This document shows positions 36,523 through 45,793 of a DNA stretch of 64,000 bases, piece after piece. A program made the translations under genes and the position numbers. The notes beneath the pieces were generated by a model. The model was given only the letters and a program-made list of their open reading frames with translations, was not told the DNA's origin and made no database searches. Origin of the DNA: Bombilactobacillus mellifer (GTDB lineage Bacteria > Bacillota > Bacilli > Lactobacillales > Lactobacillaceae); assembly GCF_000970795.1 (NCBI RefSeq), contig NZ_KQ034028.1:837839-901838 (forward strand), read 5' to 3'. Within the stretch, counting starts at the first letter, position 1. Each line of letters opens with the position of its first letter.

Positions 36523-38859
36523 TTAGGGAACCGTTGCACTCGAACCGCTATGATTTCCAGCAGGTGGACTAGAATTCGGATTATTATTGTTGGCTGGATT
36601 ATTATTCATAGAAGGCTGATTGGGGGTACTGTTATTATCCGTATTCCCGCCAGAATTTTGGGAATCGTTCTTATTATTGTTGGTGGTAGTGTTATTTTGT
36701 TCATTTTGCTGACTTTGTTGATTATCATTATCTTCCGTGTCTTGATTACTATTAGATTCTTCGTCACGATTATCACCAGAAGATGGAGACGTCTGATCTT
36801 GATCTTCATTGATATTATTTTGTGACCACGTATTTTTATTATTGCTGCGGGGAGCTGGTAAATTATTGGGCTGATGGTTGCGCAAATATAAAACATCCGT
36901 CCCTTTAACGCGTACAACATTGTGGGGTTTTTTCCAATCCCGGTTCGATTTTGAAGCAGATAAGGACCGCATTAATAATTGATATATTTGACCCGCTAAT
37001 TTTTGTTGGGTCATGTCTAATCCATTTTGTAATGGACTATCATATCCGGTCCAAACACCGATGGCATAGTTTTGAGTATAGCCGGCAAACAACGAATCTT
37101 TTGCCAAGCCTTTTAATGCGGGATTTTGAGCCAATTCCTGGTCACTGTAATTGGTAGTTCCGGTTTTGCCAGCTTGATATAAATGCGCGATGTAAGCTTG
37201 GGATCCTAAACCACCAGGTTTAACTACATCTTTTAAAATATCCGTGATAATGTACGCGGTAGCCGGGCTCATGGCACGTTTTCTTGAAGTAGAGTAAGAA
37301 TGTTTAATTCCATCTGCGGTTTCAATTTGTGCTAGATATTCTGGTTGATAATAAGTCCCGCCATTGGCTAAAGCTGCATAGGCACTCGCCAGCTGTAAAG
37401 TAGAAACGTTAGCGCCAATCCCAGCAGATAAACCAGCATTAGCCGGAATGGTAATTCCTAGGTTATTTACAAAATCGACGGCCTTATTAAAACCTACCTC
37501 AGACAATGTCCGCACCGCCGGTACATTGCGCGATTGTGCTAAAGCCGTGCGCATGGTCATTTTGCCTTGAAAAGTATGATCCCAATTTTCTAAGGCAATT
37601 TTGGTCCCCGGGTAAGTGTATGGACTATCAACTACCGGATGATTGGTCGCCCAAGATTCATACTCTACAGCCGGGGCATAATCTAATAATGGCTTCATAG
37701 TCGATCCGTTACTACGTGAGGTTTGAATGGCACGATTCAGCCCGAGTTGCACCTGTCCTACTTTACGACCGCCAATCATTGCAATTACTCGGCCATTTTG
37801 AGGATTAACAACCGTCACGGCAGTTTGTAATTTATCGTCGGGAAAATTTAATTCATTATTATTAACGATTTGATACAGCCGTTTTTGAGCAGCAATATCC
37901 ATATTAACGGTAATTTTTAAATTATCACGATAGGGATCATAGCCCTTCTTTTTGACTTCATGAATAACTTCCTTAATATAAGAGTCAACAATTAGCTTAT
38001 TTTCACCGACCCCTGAATTAGGACGGTAAGCTTTCAACCCCTGATCAACGGGCGTGTTAAGCGCTGTTTGAGCTTGAGCTGCACTAATTTTATGGTTATT
38101 CAACATGGCTTTAATCACAGTATCCCGGCGATTTTTGGCCGCTTGGGGATGGCGATAAGGATCATAATTCACAGGAGCTTGCGGCATACCAGCTAATAAG
38201 GCTATTTGAGGTAAAGTTAATTGGGTTAAATTTTTACCATAGTAATAATGGGCAGCCGTCTGAAAGCCATAAGTGCCATTGGCCAAATAAACCTTGTTCA
38301 AATAAAATTCCAAGATTTGATCTTTGGAGAAAGTGCGTTCTACTTTAGCAGCCAACCAGACCTCTTGAATTTTCCGTTTGATTGTTTGATCAGATTTTTT
38401 CGTAGAAAAAACGGACAACTTAATTAATTGTTGGGTTAGAGTACTGCCACCTTGAACATTATCAGGCCCGCTTAAAATATTGTTCACAGCAGCCAAAAAA
38501 ATTCGAAAGGGATTAATGCCTAAGTGTTCTTGATAAAAATGCCGATCCTCAATCGAAACAATGGCCGCTTGAACTGTTTTTGGTACATGATCAATCGTTA
38601 CGTAAGTTCGATTTTCATTACCTAAGGTAGTAATTTGATGACCATTTTGATCAAAAATGGTTGAAGAACCACCACTTTGTAAAACTTCCTGGGAGATAGA
38701 TGGCGCGGATAGTCCATAGTAACCAAAAACACCGATAATTGCTACAATAATAACCACAATACTTCCAACTAACCAATGCCAACCGGAGTGCTTTTTCTTG
38801 GGTGAATTAGACTTTGCTTTGGACTGAGAATGGTATTTTTGTAAACGTGATTCAGACAT
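36523..38859 (-). CDS. ponA: Class A penicillin-binding protein 1A
   Basis: Bifunctional peptidoglycan synthase on the outer membrane face. After a short basic cytoplasmic tail and one membrane segment (residues 29-50), the glycosyltransferase domain has the catalytic E104 (SIEDRHFYQEHLGI) and GGSTLTQQLIK. The transpeptidase domain has S386-T-M-K389, the S443-R-N motif and K565-T-G-T. From about residue 680 to 778 the protein is a low-complexity tail of Asn, Ser, Gln, Asp and Pro, probably disordered. The gene follows recU with an 8-base overlap, the usual recU-ponA pair. Confidence 0.97.
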   Translation of the reverse strand: MSESRLQKYHSQSKAKSNSPKKKHSGWHWLVGSIVVIIVAIIGVFGYYGLSAPSISQEVLQSGGSSTIFDQNGHQITTLGNENRTYVTIDHVPKTVQAAIVSIEDRHFYQEHLGINPFRIFLAAVNNILSGPDNVQGGSTLTQQLIKLSVFSTKKSDQTIKRKIQEVWLAAKVERTFSKDQILEFYLNKVYLANGTYGFQTAAHYYYGKNLTQLTLPQIALLAGMPQAPVNYDPYRHPQAAKNRRDTVIKAMLNNHKISAAQAQTALNTPVDQGLKAYRPNSGVGENKLIVDSYIKEVIHEVKKKGYDPYRDNLKITVNMDIAAQKRLYQIVNNNELNFPDDKLQTAVTVVNPQNGRVIAMIGGRKVGQVQLGLNRAIQTSRSNGSTMKPLLDYAPAVEYESWATNHPVVDSPYTYPGTKIALENWDHTFQGKMTMRTALAQSRNVPAVRTLSEVGFNKAVDFVNNLGITIPANAGLSAGIGANVSTLQLASAYAALANGGTYYQPEYLAQIETADGIKHSYSTSRKRAMSPATAYIITDILKDVVKPGGLGSQAYIAHLYQAGKTGTTNYSDQELAQNPALKGLAKDSLFAGYTQNYAIGVWTGYDSPLQNGLDMTQQKLAGQIYQLLMRSLSASKSNRDWKKPHNVVRVKGTDVLYLRNHQPNNLPAPRSNNKNTWSQNNINEDQDQTSPSSGDNRDEESNSNQDTEDNDNQQSQQNEQNNTTTNNNKNDSQNSGGNTDNNSTPNQPSMNNNPANNNNPNSSPPAGNHSGSSATVP

Positions 38860-39466
38860 GATGATCTCCTAAAGTTTGAATTAAATGATCACAAGCTTCC
38901 AGGTAGGGTAAGACTGGATTATAACCAGGATGAATTTCTAAGGCATGCGTGGCAATAAAAGTACGCGACATGGATTTTTTGCCACCTTTTTGTGCTTGCT
39001 GCCAAAATTTAATTAAAACACTGGCAGGTAAAATAAAATAGCGTTTTAAAGTCACAAATTTGACAAAAGCAAAACAAATTCCTTGTTGTTGCAGGCATTG
39101 ATGCAAATGATCAATTTGATGTTGATGAAAATTGCTTAATGGAAAAGAATCTTTATGCCGTGTTTCTTTAGCTTCAAAGTCAATGTAATATCCGCGGTAA
39201 ACTCCATTATAATCAGTAGTGGAAGCTTGCCGAAAATAGGCTTCTTTGATTACCGCACGACTCCTTTTAGGGTAATCAACTTTAACAATTTGAATGGGAG
39301 TCGGTTTTTTATAAATCACTGCTAAATTGTGATTGCGATAATACTTGTTACTGTCATTAATTTCTTCTTCTAAAGTCATACCGCGATCACCAAAAATAGT
39401 GGGACGCTGAGGCTGCAGATTAGAAGGAAATTGGTTGGCAGTTCCTTGTGGATAATTAATTGTCAA
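38852..39466 (-). CDS. recU: Holliday junction resolvase RecU
   Basis: Resolves Holliday junctions and assists chromosome segregation in Firmicutes. Motifs are GDRGMTLEEEINDSNKYY and YIDFEAKETRHKDSFPLSNFHQHQ, which contain the nuclease acids and lysine. I choose TTG 39466 (MTINYPQGTANQFP, 204 residues), 9 bases from AGGAG; an earlier in-frame TTG at 39475 touches the SD. Co-transcribed with ponA. Confidence 0.94.
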   Translation of the reverse strand: MTINYPQGTANQFPSNLQPQRPTIFGDRGMTLEEEINDSNKYYRNHNLAVIYKKPTPIQIVKVDYPKRSRAVIKEAYFRQASTTDYNGVYRGYYIDFEAKETRHKDSFPLSNFHQHQIDHLHQCLQQQGICFAFVKFVTLKRYFILPASVLIKFWQQAQKGGKKSMSRTFIATHALEIHPGYNPVLPYLEACDHLIQTLGDHHV

Positions 39467-39531
39467 TGATCTCAACTCCTAATTTACGTATTATACCATG
39501 ATGCTAATCTTTTAACTTAAAGGGGTAATCA

Positions 39532-40086
39532 ATGAAATCCATTACAAATCTCTGGGTAACTGGGTATCGTGCTTATGAATTGGGCATTTTTACTGCTAAT
39601 GATCCCAAAATTAAAATTATTACAACTTATCTGACGCGTACTTTGCAAAACTATTGTGAACATGGTTTAAAATGGGTTTTAACCGGAGGTCAATTAGGTG
39701 TGGAACAATACGTGGTCCAAGCCGTCAAACAGCCTGTGTTAGCCCCCTACCAACTACAAGTGGCAATTTTATTGCCATTTCAAAATATGCAGCAACGCTG
39801 GAATGAAAAAAATCAACAAATTTTCTTTCAGACGTTGCAGCGTGCGGATTTTTGTCAAATTTTGAGTACCCAGCCTTACCAAAATCCACGCCAATTTCAG
39901 ACTTGGCAGTCCTTTATGCTACACCATACTCAAGGTAGTTTGCTAGTCTATGATCCGGAATATCCGGGTAAAACCAAATATGAATATCAGGCTATTCAAC
40001 AATATCAAGCGCATGTTCCCTATGATTTGCAATTAATTGATATGTATGATTTACAAGATTTTGTCGACGATCAGCCATCCTTTTAA
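39532..40086 (+). CDS. YpsA-like DUF1273 (SLOG) protein
   Basis: A 184-residue protein of the DUF1273/YpsA family, which has the SLOG Rossmann-like fold expected to bind a nucleotide-type ligand. Motifs are LWVTGYRAYELGIF, LTGGQLGVEQYVVQA and LLVYDPEYPGKTKYEYQ. In B. subtilis YpsA is linked to cell division and sits near gpsB, as here. It starts after AAAGGGG and is divergent from recU. Confidence 0.9.
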   Translation: MKSITNLWVTGYRAYELGIFTANDPKIKIITTYLTRTLQNYCEHGLKWVLTGGQLGVEQYVVQAVKQPVLAPYQLQVAILLPFQNMQQRWNEKNQQIFFQTLQRADFCQILSTQPYQNPRQFQTWQSFMLHHTQGSLLVYDPEYPGKTKYEYQAIQQYQAHVPYDLQLIDMYDLQDFVDDQPSF

Positions 40087-40129
40087 AACTGAAAACCTAG
40101 GGGGTTATGCTACCAGAATAAAGAAGTTT

Positions 40130-40138
40130 TGCTATAAT
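40130..40138 (+). promoter_or_regulatory. Extended -10 promoter of gpsB
   Basis: TGCTATAAT forms an extended -10 with a perfect hexamer, about 30 bases upstream of the chosen gpsB start. No clear -35. Confidence 0.6.
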
Positions 40139-40168
40139 TAGACTATGAAGTTAGGAGTGTCTTATATT

Positions 40169-40597
40169 ATGGATGAAATTAAATTAAGTCCCAAGAAAAT
40201 CGTCGATAAACGGTTTAAGGTTTCGATGCAGGGTTACAATCGAAAAGAAGTGGATGCCTTTTTAGATCAGGTGATTCAAGATTATGAAAATTATGAAAAA
40301 AAATTGGCCGCTTTACAAAGTGAAAATGAGCGTTTAACCAAGCAAAATCAACAAGTAGCGGCAGCCACGGCAACTCCTAAGAATGATTTTGCCAATGCTA
40401 ATTTTGGTTCGGATATGCCAACACCCGGAACCACTAATTATGATATTTTAAAACGATTGTCCAATTTGGAGCGCCATGTCTTTGGTCAAACAGAAGGTAA
40501 TGCTAAAGAGAGCTTAAATAAGTATCCGCAAACCAATTTTTTGGATATTAACAAACAAAATCCTCTTGATGATACCACAGAGACATCTAAATTCTAA
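40169..40597 (+). CDS. gpsB: Cell division regulator GpsB
   Basis: Cytoplasmic DivIVA-like protein that coordinates PBP1-type synthases with the division site. The N-terminal DivIVA domain (residues 1-70) has LSPKKIVDKRFKVSMQGYNRKEVDAFLDQVIQDYE followed by a coiled coil. A linker rich in Ala/Asn and a short C-terminal helical domain (NYDILKRLSNLERHVFG) complete it. ATG 40169 (MDEIKLSP, 142 residues) follows AGGAG; an earlier in-frame ATG at 40145 lacks an SD and overlaps the promoter. It is upstream of rnpB as in other lactobacilli. Confidence 0.95.
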   Translation: MDEIKLSPKKIVDKRFKVSMQGYNRKEVDAFLDQVIQDYENYEKKLAALQSENERLTKQNQQVAAATATPKNDFANANFGSDMPTPGTTNYDILKRLSNLERHVFGQTEGNAKESLNKYPQTNFLDINKQNPLDDTTETSKF

Positions 40598-40642
40598 AAA
40601 TGATAGTTTTTCCGTTATTTTTGGAGTATGATATTAATGCAG

Positions 40643-41020
40643 GTTTTGAGTAATCGCGGTTTGTTAAAGCAAGCTGAGGAAAGTCCACGCCGGCATAAGC
40701 TGCAATGCTTATAGTGTTCGCGTTCAGCCCAATAAGCTGGAGCACTTGGAATTCCAAGTGACGGCAGTTAACGTACTAAGGTGTAATAACTAGGTACTAG
40801 TAGCTTGAAAGTGCCACAGAAACGCAGTCTTTTGGAAACAAAAGAATGGAACGGGTAAACCCCACGAGCAGGAAACCCAAACTTTGGTCGGGGAGCTTCA
40901 ATACAAGGAAATAAACTTACGTTGAAGGCATTCAATAGAATGCAGATAGATGATTACTGAAGGTTAGTAGCAGAGCGCTCGCCTAACTGGAACAGAACGT
41001 GGCTTATAAAAATCTGTAGC
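40643..41020 (+). ncRNA. rnpB: RNase P RNA (type B-like)
   Basis: Catalytic RNA of RNase P, which matures tRNA 5' ends. The conserved P4 5' strand region GAGGAAAGTCC is near 40676-40686, followed by the second conserved block with GCCACAGAAACG. The 3' block ACAGAACGTGGCTTAT (about 40992-41007) closes P4. The length of about 380 bases and its place between gpsB and an RlmL-type gene fit Firmicutes. A possible -10 TATGAT lies at 40627-40632. The ends are approximate. Confidence 0.92.
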
Positions 41021-41023
41021 GCT

Positions 41024-41052
41024 AAAGGGATGGACGATGTCCATCCCTTTTT
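41024..41052 (+). terminator. Terminator after rnpB
   Basis: A 12-bp stem AAAGGGATGGAC/GTCCATCCCTTT around GAT with a T tail; it ends 14 bases before the rlmL-type start. Confidence 0.88.
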
Positions 41053-41066
41053 ATAAAGGAGAAATT

Positions 41067-42197
41067 ATGAAATTACTAGCAACCATGGCCAGTGGCCTAG
41101 AAGCAGTTACTAAAAAAGAATTACAACAACTAGGTTATGCTAATCTCAAAGTGGAAACCGGCAAAGTTTATTTTACCGGAACAGCGGCGGATATTGTCCA
41201 AACCAACTTGTGGCTTCGCAGTGCCGATCGCATTAAAATTGTTCTAGCCACCTTTAAAGCGACCACTTTTACAGCTTTATTCGATCAAGTTTATAATTTA
41301 GCTTGGGATGAGTGGCTACCGTTAGATGCTGCTTTTCCGGTTAAAGGCCGCACCGTCAAATCACAATTGCATTCGACACCTGATGTTCAAGCAATTACCA
41401 AAAAGGCAATCGTCAATAAAATGGCCGCGATTTATCATCGTCGGGGGCGCTTACCCGAAACCGGATTTGAATTTCCCCTTGAAATCCGACTACTTAAAAA
41501 TCAAGCCGAATTAACTTTAGATACAACCGGTAGTTCCTTGTTTAAACGCGGTTATCGCCAAGAACATGGCGTAGCCCCACTGAAAGAAAATTTAGCCGCA
41601 GCTCTTATTTTATTAACCCCTTGGCGGCCGCAAGATGCTTTTTGTGATCCGACTACCGGTTCGGGGACGATTGCGATTGAAGCCGCCATGATTGGCCGTA
41701 ATATCGCCCCTGGTCTCCAACGGCACTTCGCATTTGAAAATTTTCCTTGGATATCACCTAAAATCTTGCCGGCAGCACAAGAACAAGCCCGCGCCCAAAT
41801 TAAGCCACCAGAGCAATTAAACATTTGGGCGAGCGACATTGATGGTTCCATGATTGATTTAGCCCGTGCTAATGCTTATCAAGCTGGGGTCTTACATGAT
41901 ATTCAATTTAAGCAAATTGCAGTGAAGGATTTAGTCCTGAGCGCACAAGACGGCATTTTGATCGCTAATCCTCCTTATGGACACCGCTTACAAGAACAAG
42001 CCCAAGTTCACCATTTATATCAACAAATGGGGGCTAACTTTCAAAAGTTAACCACTTGGAGTAAATATTATTTAACCAGTGACTTAAATTTTGAAAAGTT
42101 TTACGGCTATCAGGCCACCAAACGCCGCAAATTATACAACGGTTCTTTACGAACTGATTTGTTTCAATACTGGGGACAACCTACCTATAAGAAGTGA
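41067..42197 (+). CDS. 23S rRNA guanine-N2 methyltransferase, RlmL/YpsC type
   Basis: Class I SAM methyltransferase with N-terminal THUMP RNA-binding domain (residues 1-160) and a C-terminal Rossmann domain with FCDPTTGSGTIAIEAAMI and the catalytic NPPYGHRL motif. It probably forms m2G in 23S rRNA. ATG 41067 (MKLLATMASGLEAV, 376 residues) follows AAAGGAG; an in-frame ATG at 41037 lies inside the rnpB terminator and is rejected. Its 3' end overlaps the convergent corA gene by 13 bases. Confidence 0.92.
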   Translation: MKLLATMASGLEAVTKKELQQLGYANLKVETGKVYFTGTAADIVQTNLWLRSADRIKIVLATFKATTFTALFDQVYNLAWDEWLPLDAAFPVKGRTVKSQLHSTPDVQAITKKAIVNKMAAIYHRRGRLPETGFEFPLEIRLLKNQAELTLDTTGSSLFKRGYRQEHGVAPLKENLAAALILLTPWRPQDAFCDPTTGSGTIAIEAAMIGRNIAPGLQRHFAFENFPWISPKILPAAQEQARAQIKPPEQLNIWASDIDGSMIDLARANAYQAGVLHDIQFKQIAVKDLVLSAQDGILIANPPYGHRLQEQAQVHHLYQQMGANFQKLTTWSKYYLTSDLNFEKFYGYQATKRRKLYNGSLRTDLFQYWGQPTYKK

Positions 42198-43111
42198 CGC
42201 CGAAGCATATCTAAAACCATAATGACAATTAAAATTACAGTAATTATAATAATTAATAGCCATGACCAAGAAGTATTAGCCAGTGGTAAGCGGACGTTCA
42301 TCCCATAAAAACCGCCGACAATGGTAGGAATCGTCAAAATCAACGAGTAGACCGTTAAATAGCGCATCACATCATTAGTCTCGTTATTTAATAAATTGTT
42401 GTAGGTACCAGATAATTGTTGCACAATTTCGTTAATCAATTGGAGGTTTTTTTCGGCTTGATTGGCTTCAATTTCAGCCAGTTCTAAGCGCTTTTCTAAA
42501 TTAGCCGATAATTCAAAATTATTATCATCTTCATCAATTAAACTATAAATTTCATCTATTAGATCGTCATTACCAGAAGTGGCCGCCACGCCAAAGGTAA
42601 TTCGCGTTTGTAAGTCGGCGAGATCATTGATAGTTTGGGAGCGATGTTTGCGTTGGTGAAAACGTAATTCAATCCGCTCTTGTTCATCGTAAAATTGTTT
42701 TACTAATTCCAAAAAATTGTCCGAAATGATCCGAACTAATTCCGCAAAAATTTCAAAAATCGGAGATTGGGAAGCATTCCCGTTATTTTTGGAAATTTGA
42801 ATAATGTGGGGCATTACGTATTGGCATTCCGGAGAGGTAAAACAAACTAGTACTTGCTTATTGACAAAAATGGTTACAGATTGAACAATACGTTCTAACG
42901 TGGTCTGCTGAAAAGGAACGGAAATCACCATTAAGTAACTTTGCGTGGCTTCATCATAGCTAATTCGGGGGCGCTCAAATTTATCTAAAGCATAGCGCAT
43001 GACTTCTTGTGATACTCCATAATGTTCTATTAAGTATTTTTGTTCTGGGGGAGTAGGATTATTTGCATTAATGACAACTTGATCGATTGCAGTATCATAA
43101 TAATTAAGCAT
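42185..43111 (-). CDS. CorA-family divalent cation transporter
   Basis: A 308-residue protein with a large N-terminal cytoplasmic domain, a long helix with coiled-coil character (residues 155-235), and two C-terminal membrane segments. The pore motif YGMN follows the first segment (VGGFYGMNVRLPLA). The last segment is followed by a basic end (RRHFL). Transport of Mg, or of Mn or Co, is expected; the ion cannot be decided. The stop lies inside the 3' end of the convergent methyltransferase gene. Confidence 0.88.
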   Translation of the reverse strand: MLNYYDTAIDQVVINANNPTPPEQKYLIEHYGVSQEVMRYALDKFERPRISYDEATQSYLMVISVPFQQTTLERIVQSVTIFVNKQVLVCFTSPECQYVMPHIIQISKNNGNASQSPIFEIFAELVRIISDNFLELVKQFYDEQERIELRFHQRKHRSQTINDLADLQTRITFGVAATSGNDDLIDEIYSLIDEDDNNFELSANLEKRLELAEIEANQAEKNLQLINEIVQQLSGTYNNLLNNETNDVMRYLTVYSLILTIPTIVGGFYGMNVRLPLANTSWSWLLIIIITVILIVIMVLDMLRRHFL

Positions 43112-43237
43112 TATTTTTTCCTATTTCTTTTTTTTCATCATACCATAGATTGTTTTGAGAGTTGTTCATAGTCGATTACTATTTTATGGTAAAATTTAAA
43201 TAGCTTGGTTTTTTCAAAGCCGATAGGAGTGAATATT

Positions 43238-43636
43238 ATTCAAAAAATTCACTATCAATTATTAAATCCTATTTCTTTAATCGTCTGGTGTTGGCTAGGA
43301 ACGATGTTTTTTATAGGGGGTATTTGGCAGCTTGAAAGTAATCGTTTTAACTTTTGGGCAGTAATATTAATGCTTAGTGCTTTAATCCTTATGATCATCA
43401 TGCGGCAACGGCATGTTTTAATCATTGATTATGAGCACCAAACATTATTATTTCGCGGAATAATCCTGCGTAATTCCCATATTTTTACACGCAAACAAAT
43501 TCAACATCTCCGCCTAGCTCCCCGTCAAGCAATACTTTCGTTTGTTGATGCAAGTTATTTTCCTATGCATCTTGTTGTAAGTAAAAAAGGGCAACACCTT
43601 TTAAATAAATTTGTTACGGTAAGGGATGAATTATGA
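43238..43636 (+). CDS. EbsA-like small membrane protein, possible AUU start
   Basis: A protein of about 132 residues with two membrane segments ([35 protein letters not shown]) and a C-terminal cytoplasmic domain ([22 protein letters not shown]). Size, topology and position resemble EbsA-type proteins of lactobacilli and enterococci, but this is from memory. AGGAG at 43225-43229 is 8 bases before ATT 43238. The in-frame GTG 43229 overlaps the SD and TTG 43205 has none, so AUU is the best-placed start. The stop overlaps the fhs start (ATGA). Confidence 0.6.
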   Translation: MQKIHYQLLNPISLIVWCWLGTMFFIGGIWQLESNRFNFWAVILMLSALILMIIMRQRHVLIIDYEHQTLLFRGIILRNSHIFTRKQIQHLRLAPRQAILSFVDASYFPMHLVVSKKGQHLLNKFVTVRDEL

Positions 43637-45306
43637 AAACTGATATTGAAATTGCTCAAACCAATGAAGCCCATCAAATGTGGCCTATTACTCAAGTAGC
43701 TCAAGGGCTGCATATTCCGCTGGATGATTTAGAACTTTATGGTAAATACAAAGCTAAAATCGCCGCTAGGGCAATCACTCGGCTTAAAAACAATCGTCCG
43801 GGCAAACTTATTTTAATTACGGCAATGAATCCCACACCAGCGGGTGAAGGTAAATCAACCGTCATGATTGGGTTAGCTGATGCTTTGCACCATTTACAAC
43901 AAAACGTTATGGTTGCTATGCGGGAGCCTTCATTAGGGCCCGTCATGGGTATTAAAGGTGGGGCCGCCGGCGGCGGCTATGCTCAAGTAGTGCCCATGGA
44001 AGATATCAATCTTCACTTTACGGGTGATCTGCATGCTTTGACTTGTGCTATCAACACTTTGTCTGCCTTGATCGATAATCATATTCAACATGGTAATCAA
44101 TTAAATTTAGACCCACGAAAAATTACTTGGCAGCGGGCGCTCGACGTCAATGATCGGGCCTTGCGCAATGTGGTAATCGGCCTTGGCGGTCCTAGTTCTG
44201 GGGTGGTTCGTCAAGAACATTTTCAAATTACAGTGGCCTCGGAATTAATGGCGGTTTTGTGTTTAGCTACTGATCAAACTGATTTAAAGCAGCGTATCGG
44301 TCAAATTCTGATAGGCTATACTTATGAAGACCAACCAATTTTTGTAAAAGATTTACAGGCCCAAGGGGCATTAACATTAATTTTAAAAGATGCACTCAAA
44401 CCGAATCTAGTCCAGACCTTAGAACATACACCCGTTTTAATTCATGGCGGACCTTTTGCGAATATTGCTCACGGTTGTAATAGTATCATTGCCACTAACT
44501 TAGCCTTACATTTGAGTGATTATACCCTAACAGAAGCCGGCTTTGGCGCCGATTTGGGGGCAGAAAAGTTCTTAGATATTGTCACACCACACTTAGAGCA
44601 AACGCCTGAAGCGGTAGTGGTTGTTGCAACTGTGCGGGCTTTAAAATATCATGGTGGCCAACCGTTAGATCAAATTTCTCAACCCAATACCTCCGCTATC
44701 CAAAGTGGTTTTCGCAATCTACAACGGCATTTAATTAATTTACAAAAATATCAGGTACCTGTAATTGTTGCCATTAATCAATTTACTAGTGACACTCCCG
44801 CAGAAATCCAATTGGTTCAACAATTGTGTCAAGAAATGGGCATTAATGCCTATCCCGTGACGGTCCACGATGACGGGGGAGTAGGAGCTTTAAATTTGGC
44901 ACAAGCTCTAATTGATCTTCCAAATAAAGCCGATTGGCAGCCTTTATATGCCCCCGAAGCGGCCATTGAAGACAAAATTAATCGTATTGCCACAGAAATT
45001 TACGGTGCCCGACGAGTTGTTTATAGTAATACAGCCCGCAAACAATTACAAAATTTACAAAAACGTCATTGGGATCAATTGCCAATCTGTATTGCCAAAA
45101 CACAATATTCTTTTAGCGATGATCCTCATTTGCTGGGAGCACCAGATAATTTTGATTTGCATGTGGAAAATATCAGTCCTAATTTAGGAGCCGGTTTTTT
45201 AGTAGTCCGCACCGGTAATATTTTGACAATGCCTGGATTACCGACGCATCCTGCCGCTTTACAAATGGATATTGATGCCGCAGGTACAATTAAAGGACTA
45301 TTTTAG
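43633..45306 (+). CDS. fhs: Formate-tetrahydrofolate ligase
   Basis: Makes 10-formyltetrahydrofolate from formate, THF and ATP, feeding purine and formyl-Met-tRNA synthesis. The 557-residue protein has the ATP loop [20 protein letters not shown] (about residues 65-84), [37 protein letters not shown], and the C-terminal [15 protein letters not shown]. It is complete and of normal length. It overlaps the upstream small gene by 4 bases and is followed 10 bases later by lspA. Confidence 0.97.
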   Translation: MKTDIEIAQTNEAHQMWPITQVAQGLHIPLDDLELYGKYKAKIAARAITRLKNNRPGKLILITAMNPTPAGEGKSTVMIGLADALHHLQQNVMVAMREPSLGPVMGIKGGAAGGGYAQVVPMEDINLHFTGDLHALTCAINTLSALIDNHIQHGNQLNLDPRKITWQRALDVNDRALRNVVIGLGGPSSGVVRQEHFQITVASELMAVLCLATDQTDLKQRIGQILIGYTYEDQPIFVKDLQAQGALTLILKDALKPNLVQTLEHTPVLIHGGPFANIAHGCNSIIATNLALHLSDYTLTEAGFGADLGAEKFLDIVTPHLEQTPEAVVVVATVRALKYHGGQPLDQISQPNTSAIQSGFRNLQRHLINLQKYQVPVIVAINQFTSDTPAEIQLVQQLCQEMGINAYPVTVHDDGGVGALNLAQALIDLPNKADWQPLYAPEAAIEDKINRIATEIYGARRVVYSNTARKQLQNLQKRHWDQLPICIAKTQYSFSDDPHLLGAPDNFDLHVENISPNLGAGFLVVRTGNILTMPGLPTHPAALQMDIDAAGTIKGLF

Positions 45307-45316
45307 GAGTTTTGGT

Positions 45317-45793
45317 ATGCCATGGTATTGTTTAGCAATTATTATTTTTGGAATTTTAATTGATCAATTAACAAAATATTGGGCCGTCACTTTTTTGCCT
45401 TTAGGTCAAGTTGACGTGATTATCCCTGGTTTCATTGAATTGCAACGGTTAAACAATCATGGCGCTGCCTATAATATTTTAACCGGCAAGATAACCTTAC
45501 TTTTTTTAATCAGTGTTATCGCCGTGATAATTTTGGGATATCTTTTGTACCATTATCGTTGGCACCAACCACTGCTGCTCATTGGACTGAGTTGCCTTTT
45601 AGCGGGCAGTGTAGGTAATGCTTTGGATCGAGGGATTCGTGGCTATGTAGTCGATATGATATATATTAACGTTTGGAACATACCCTTACTTAATTTTGTT
45701 TGTAATCTCGCAGACATTTTCATTAGCCTTGGGGTAATTTTGATTTTAATTTATTTATTACACAACAATGATAAAGGAGCAGTAGCACATTAA
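45317..45793 (+). CDS. lspA: Lipoprotein signal peptidase (signal peptidase II)
   Basis: Aspartyl membrane protease that cleaves prolipoproteins. The 158-residue protein has four membrane segments and the two catalytic aspartates D113 (RGYVVDMIYI) and D133 (VCNLADIFI). The family NxxD segment (GNALDR) is present. ATG 45317 follows AGGAG; in-frame starts inside fhs are rejected. Its stop overlaps the proposed AUU start of rluD. Confidence 0.95.
   Translation: MPWYCLAIIIFGILIDQLTKYWAVTFLPLGQVDVIIPGFIELQRLNNHGAAYNILTGKITLLFLISVIAVIILGYLLYHYRWHQPLLLIGLSCLLAGSVGNALDRGIRGYVVDMIYINVWNIPLLNFVCNLADIFISLGVILILIYLLHNNDKGAVAH

Noticed and set aside
36550-36920. Hydrophobic plus-strand frame opposite the ponA tail
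   Set aside because: It is the complement of Asn/Gln/Asp-rich codons, which gives Ile/Val/Leu-rich antisense translation; no SD.
41037-41066. Earlier start of the RlmL-type gene
   Set aside because: That ATG lies inside the rnpB terminator hairpin and has no SD; ATG 41067 follows AAAGGAG.
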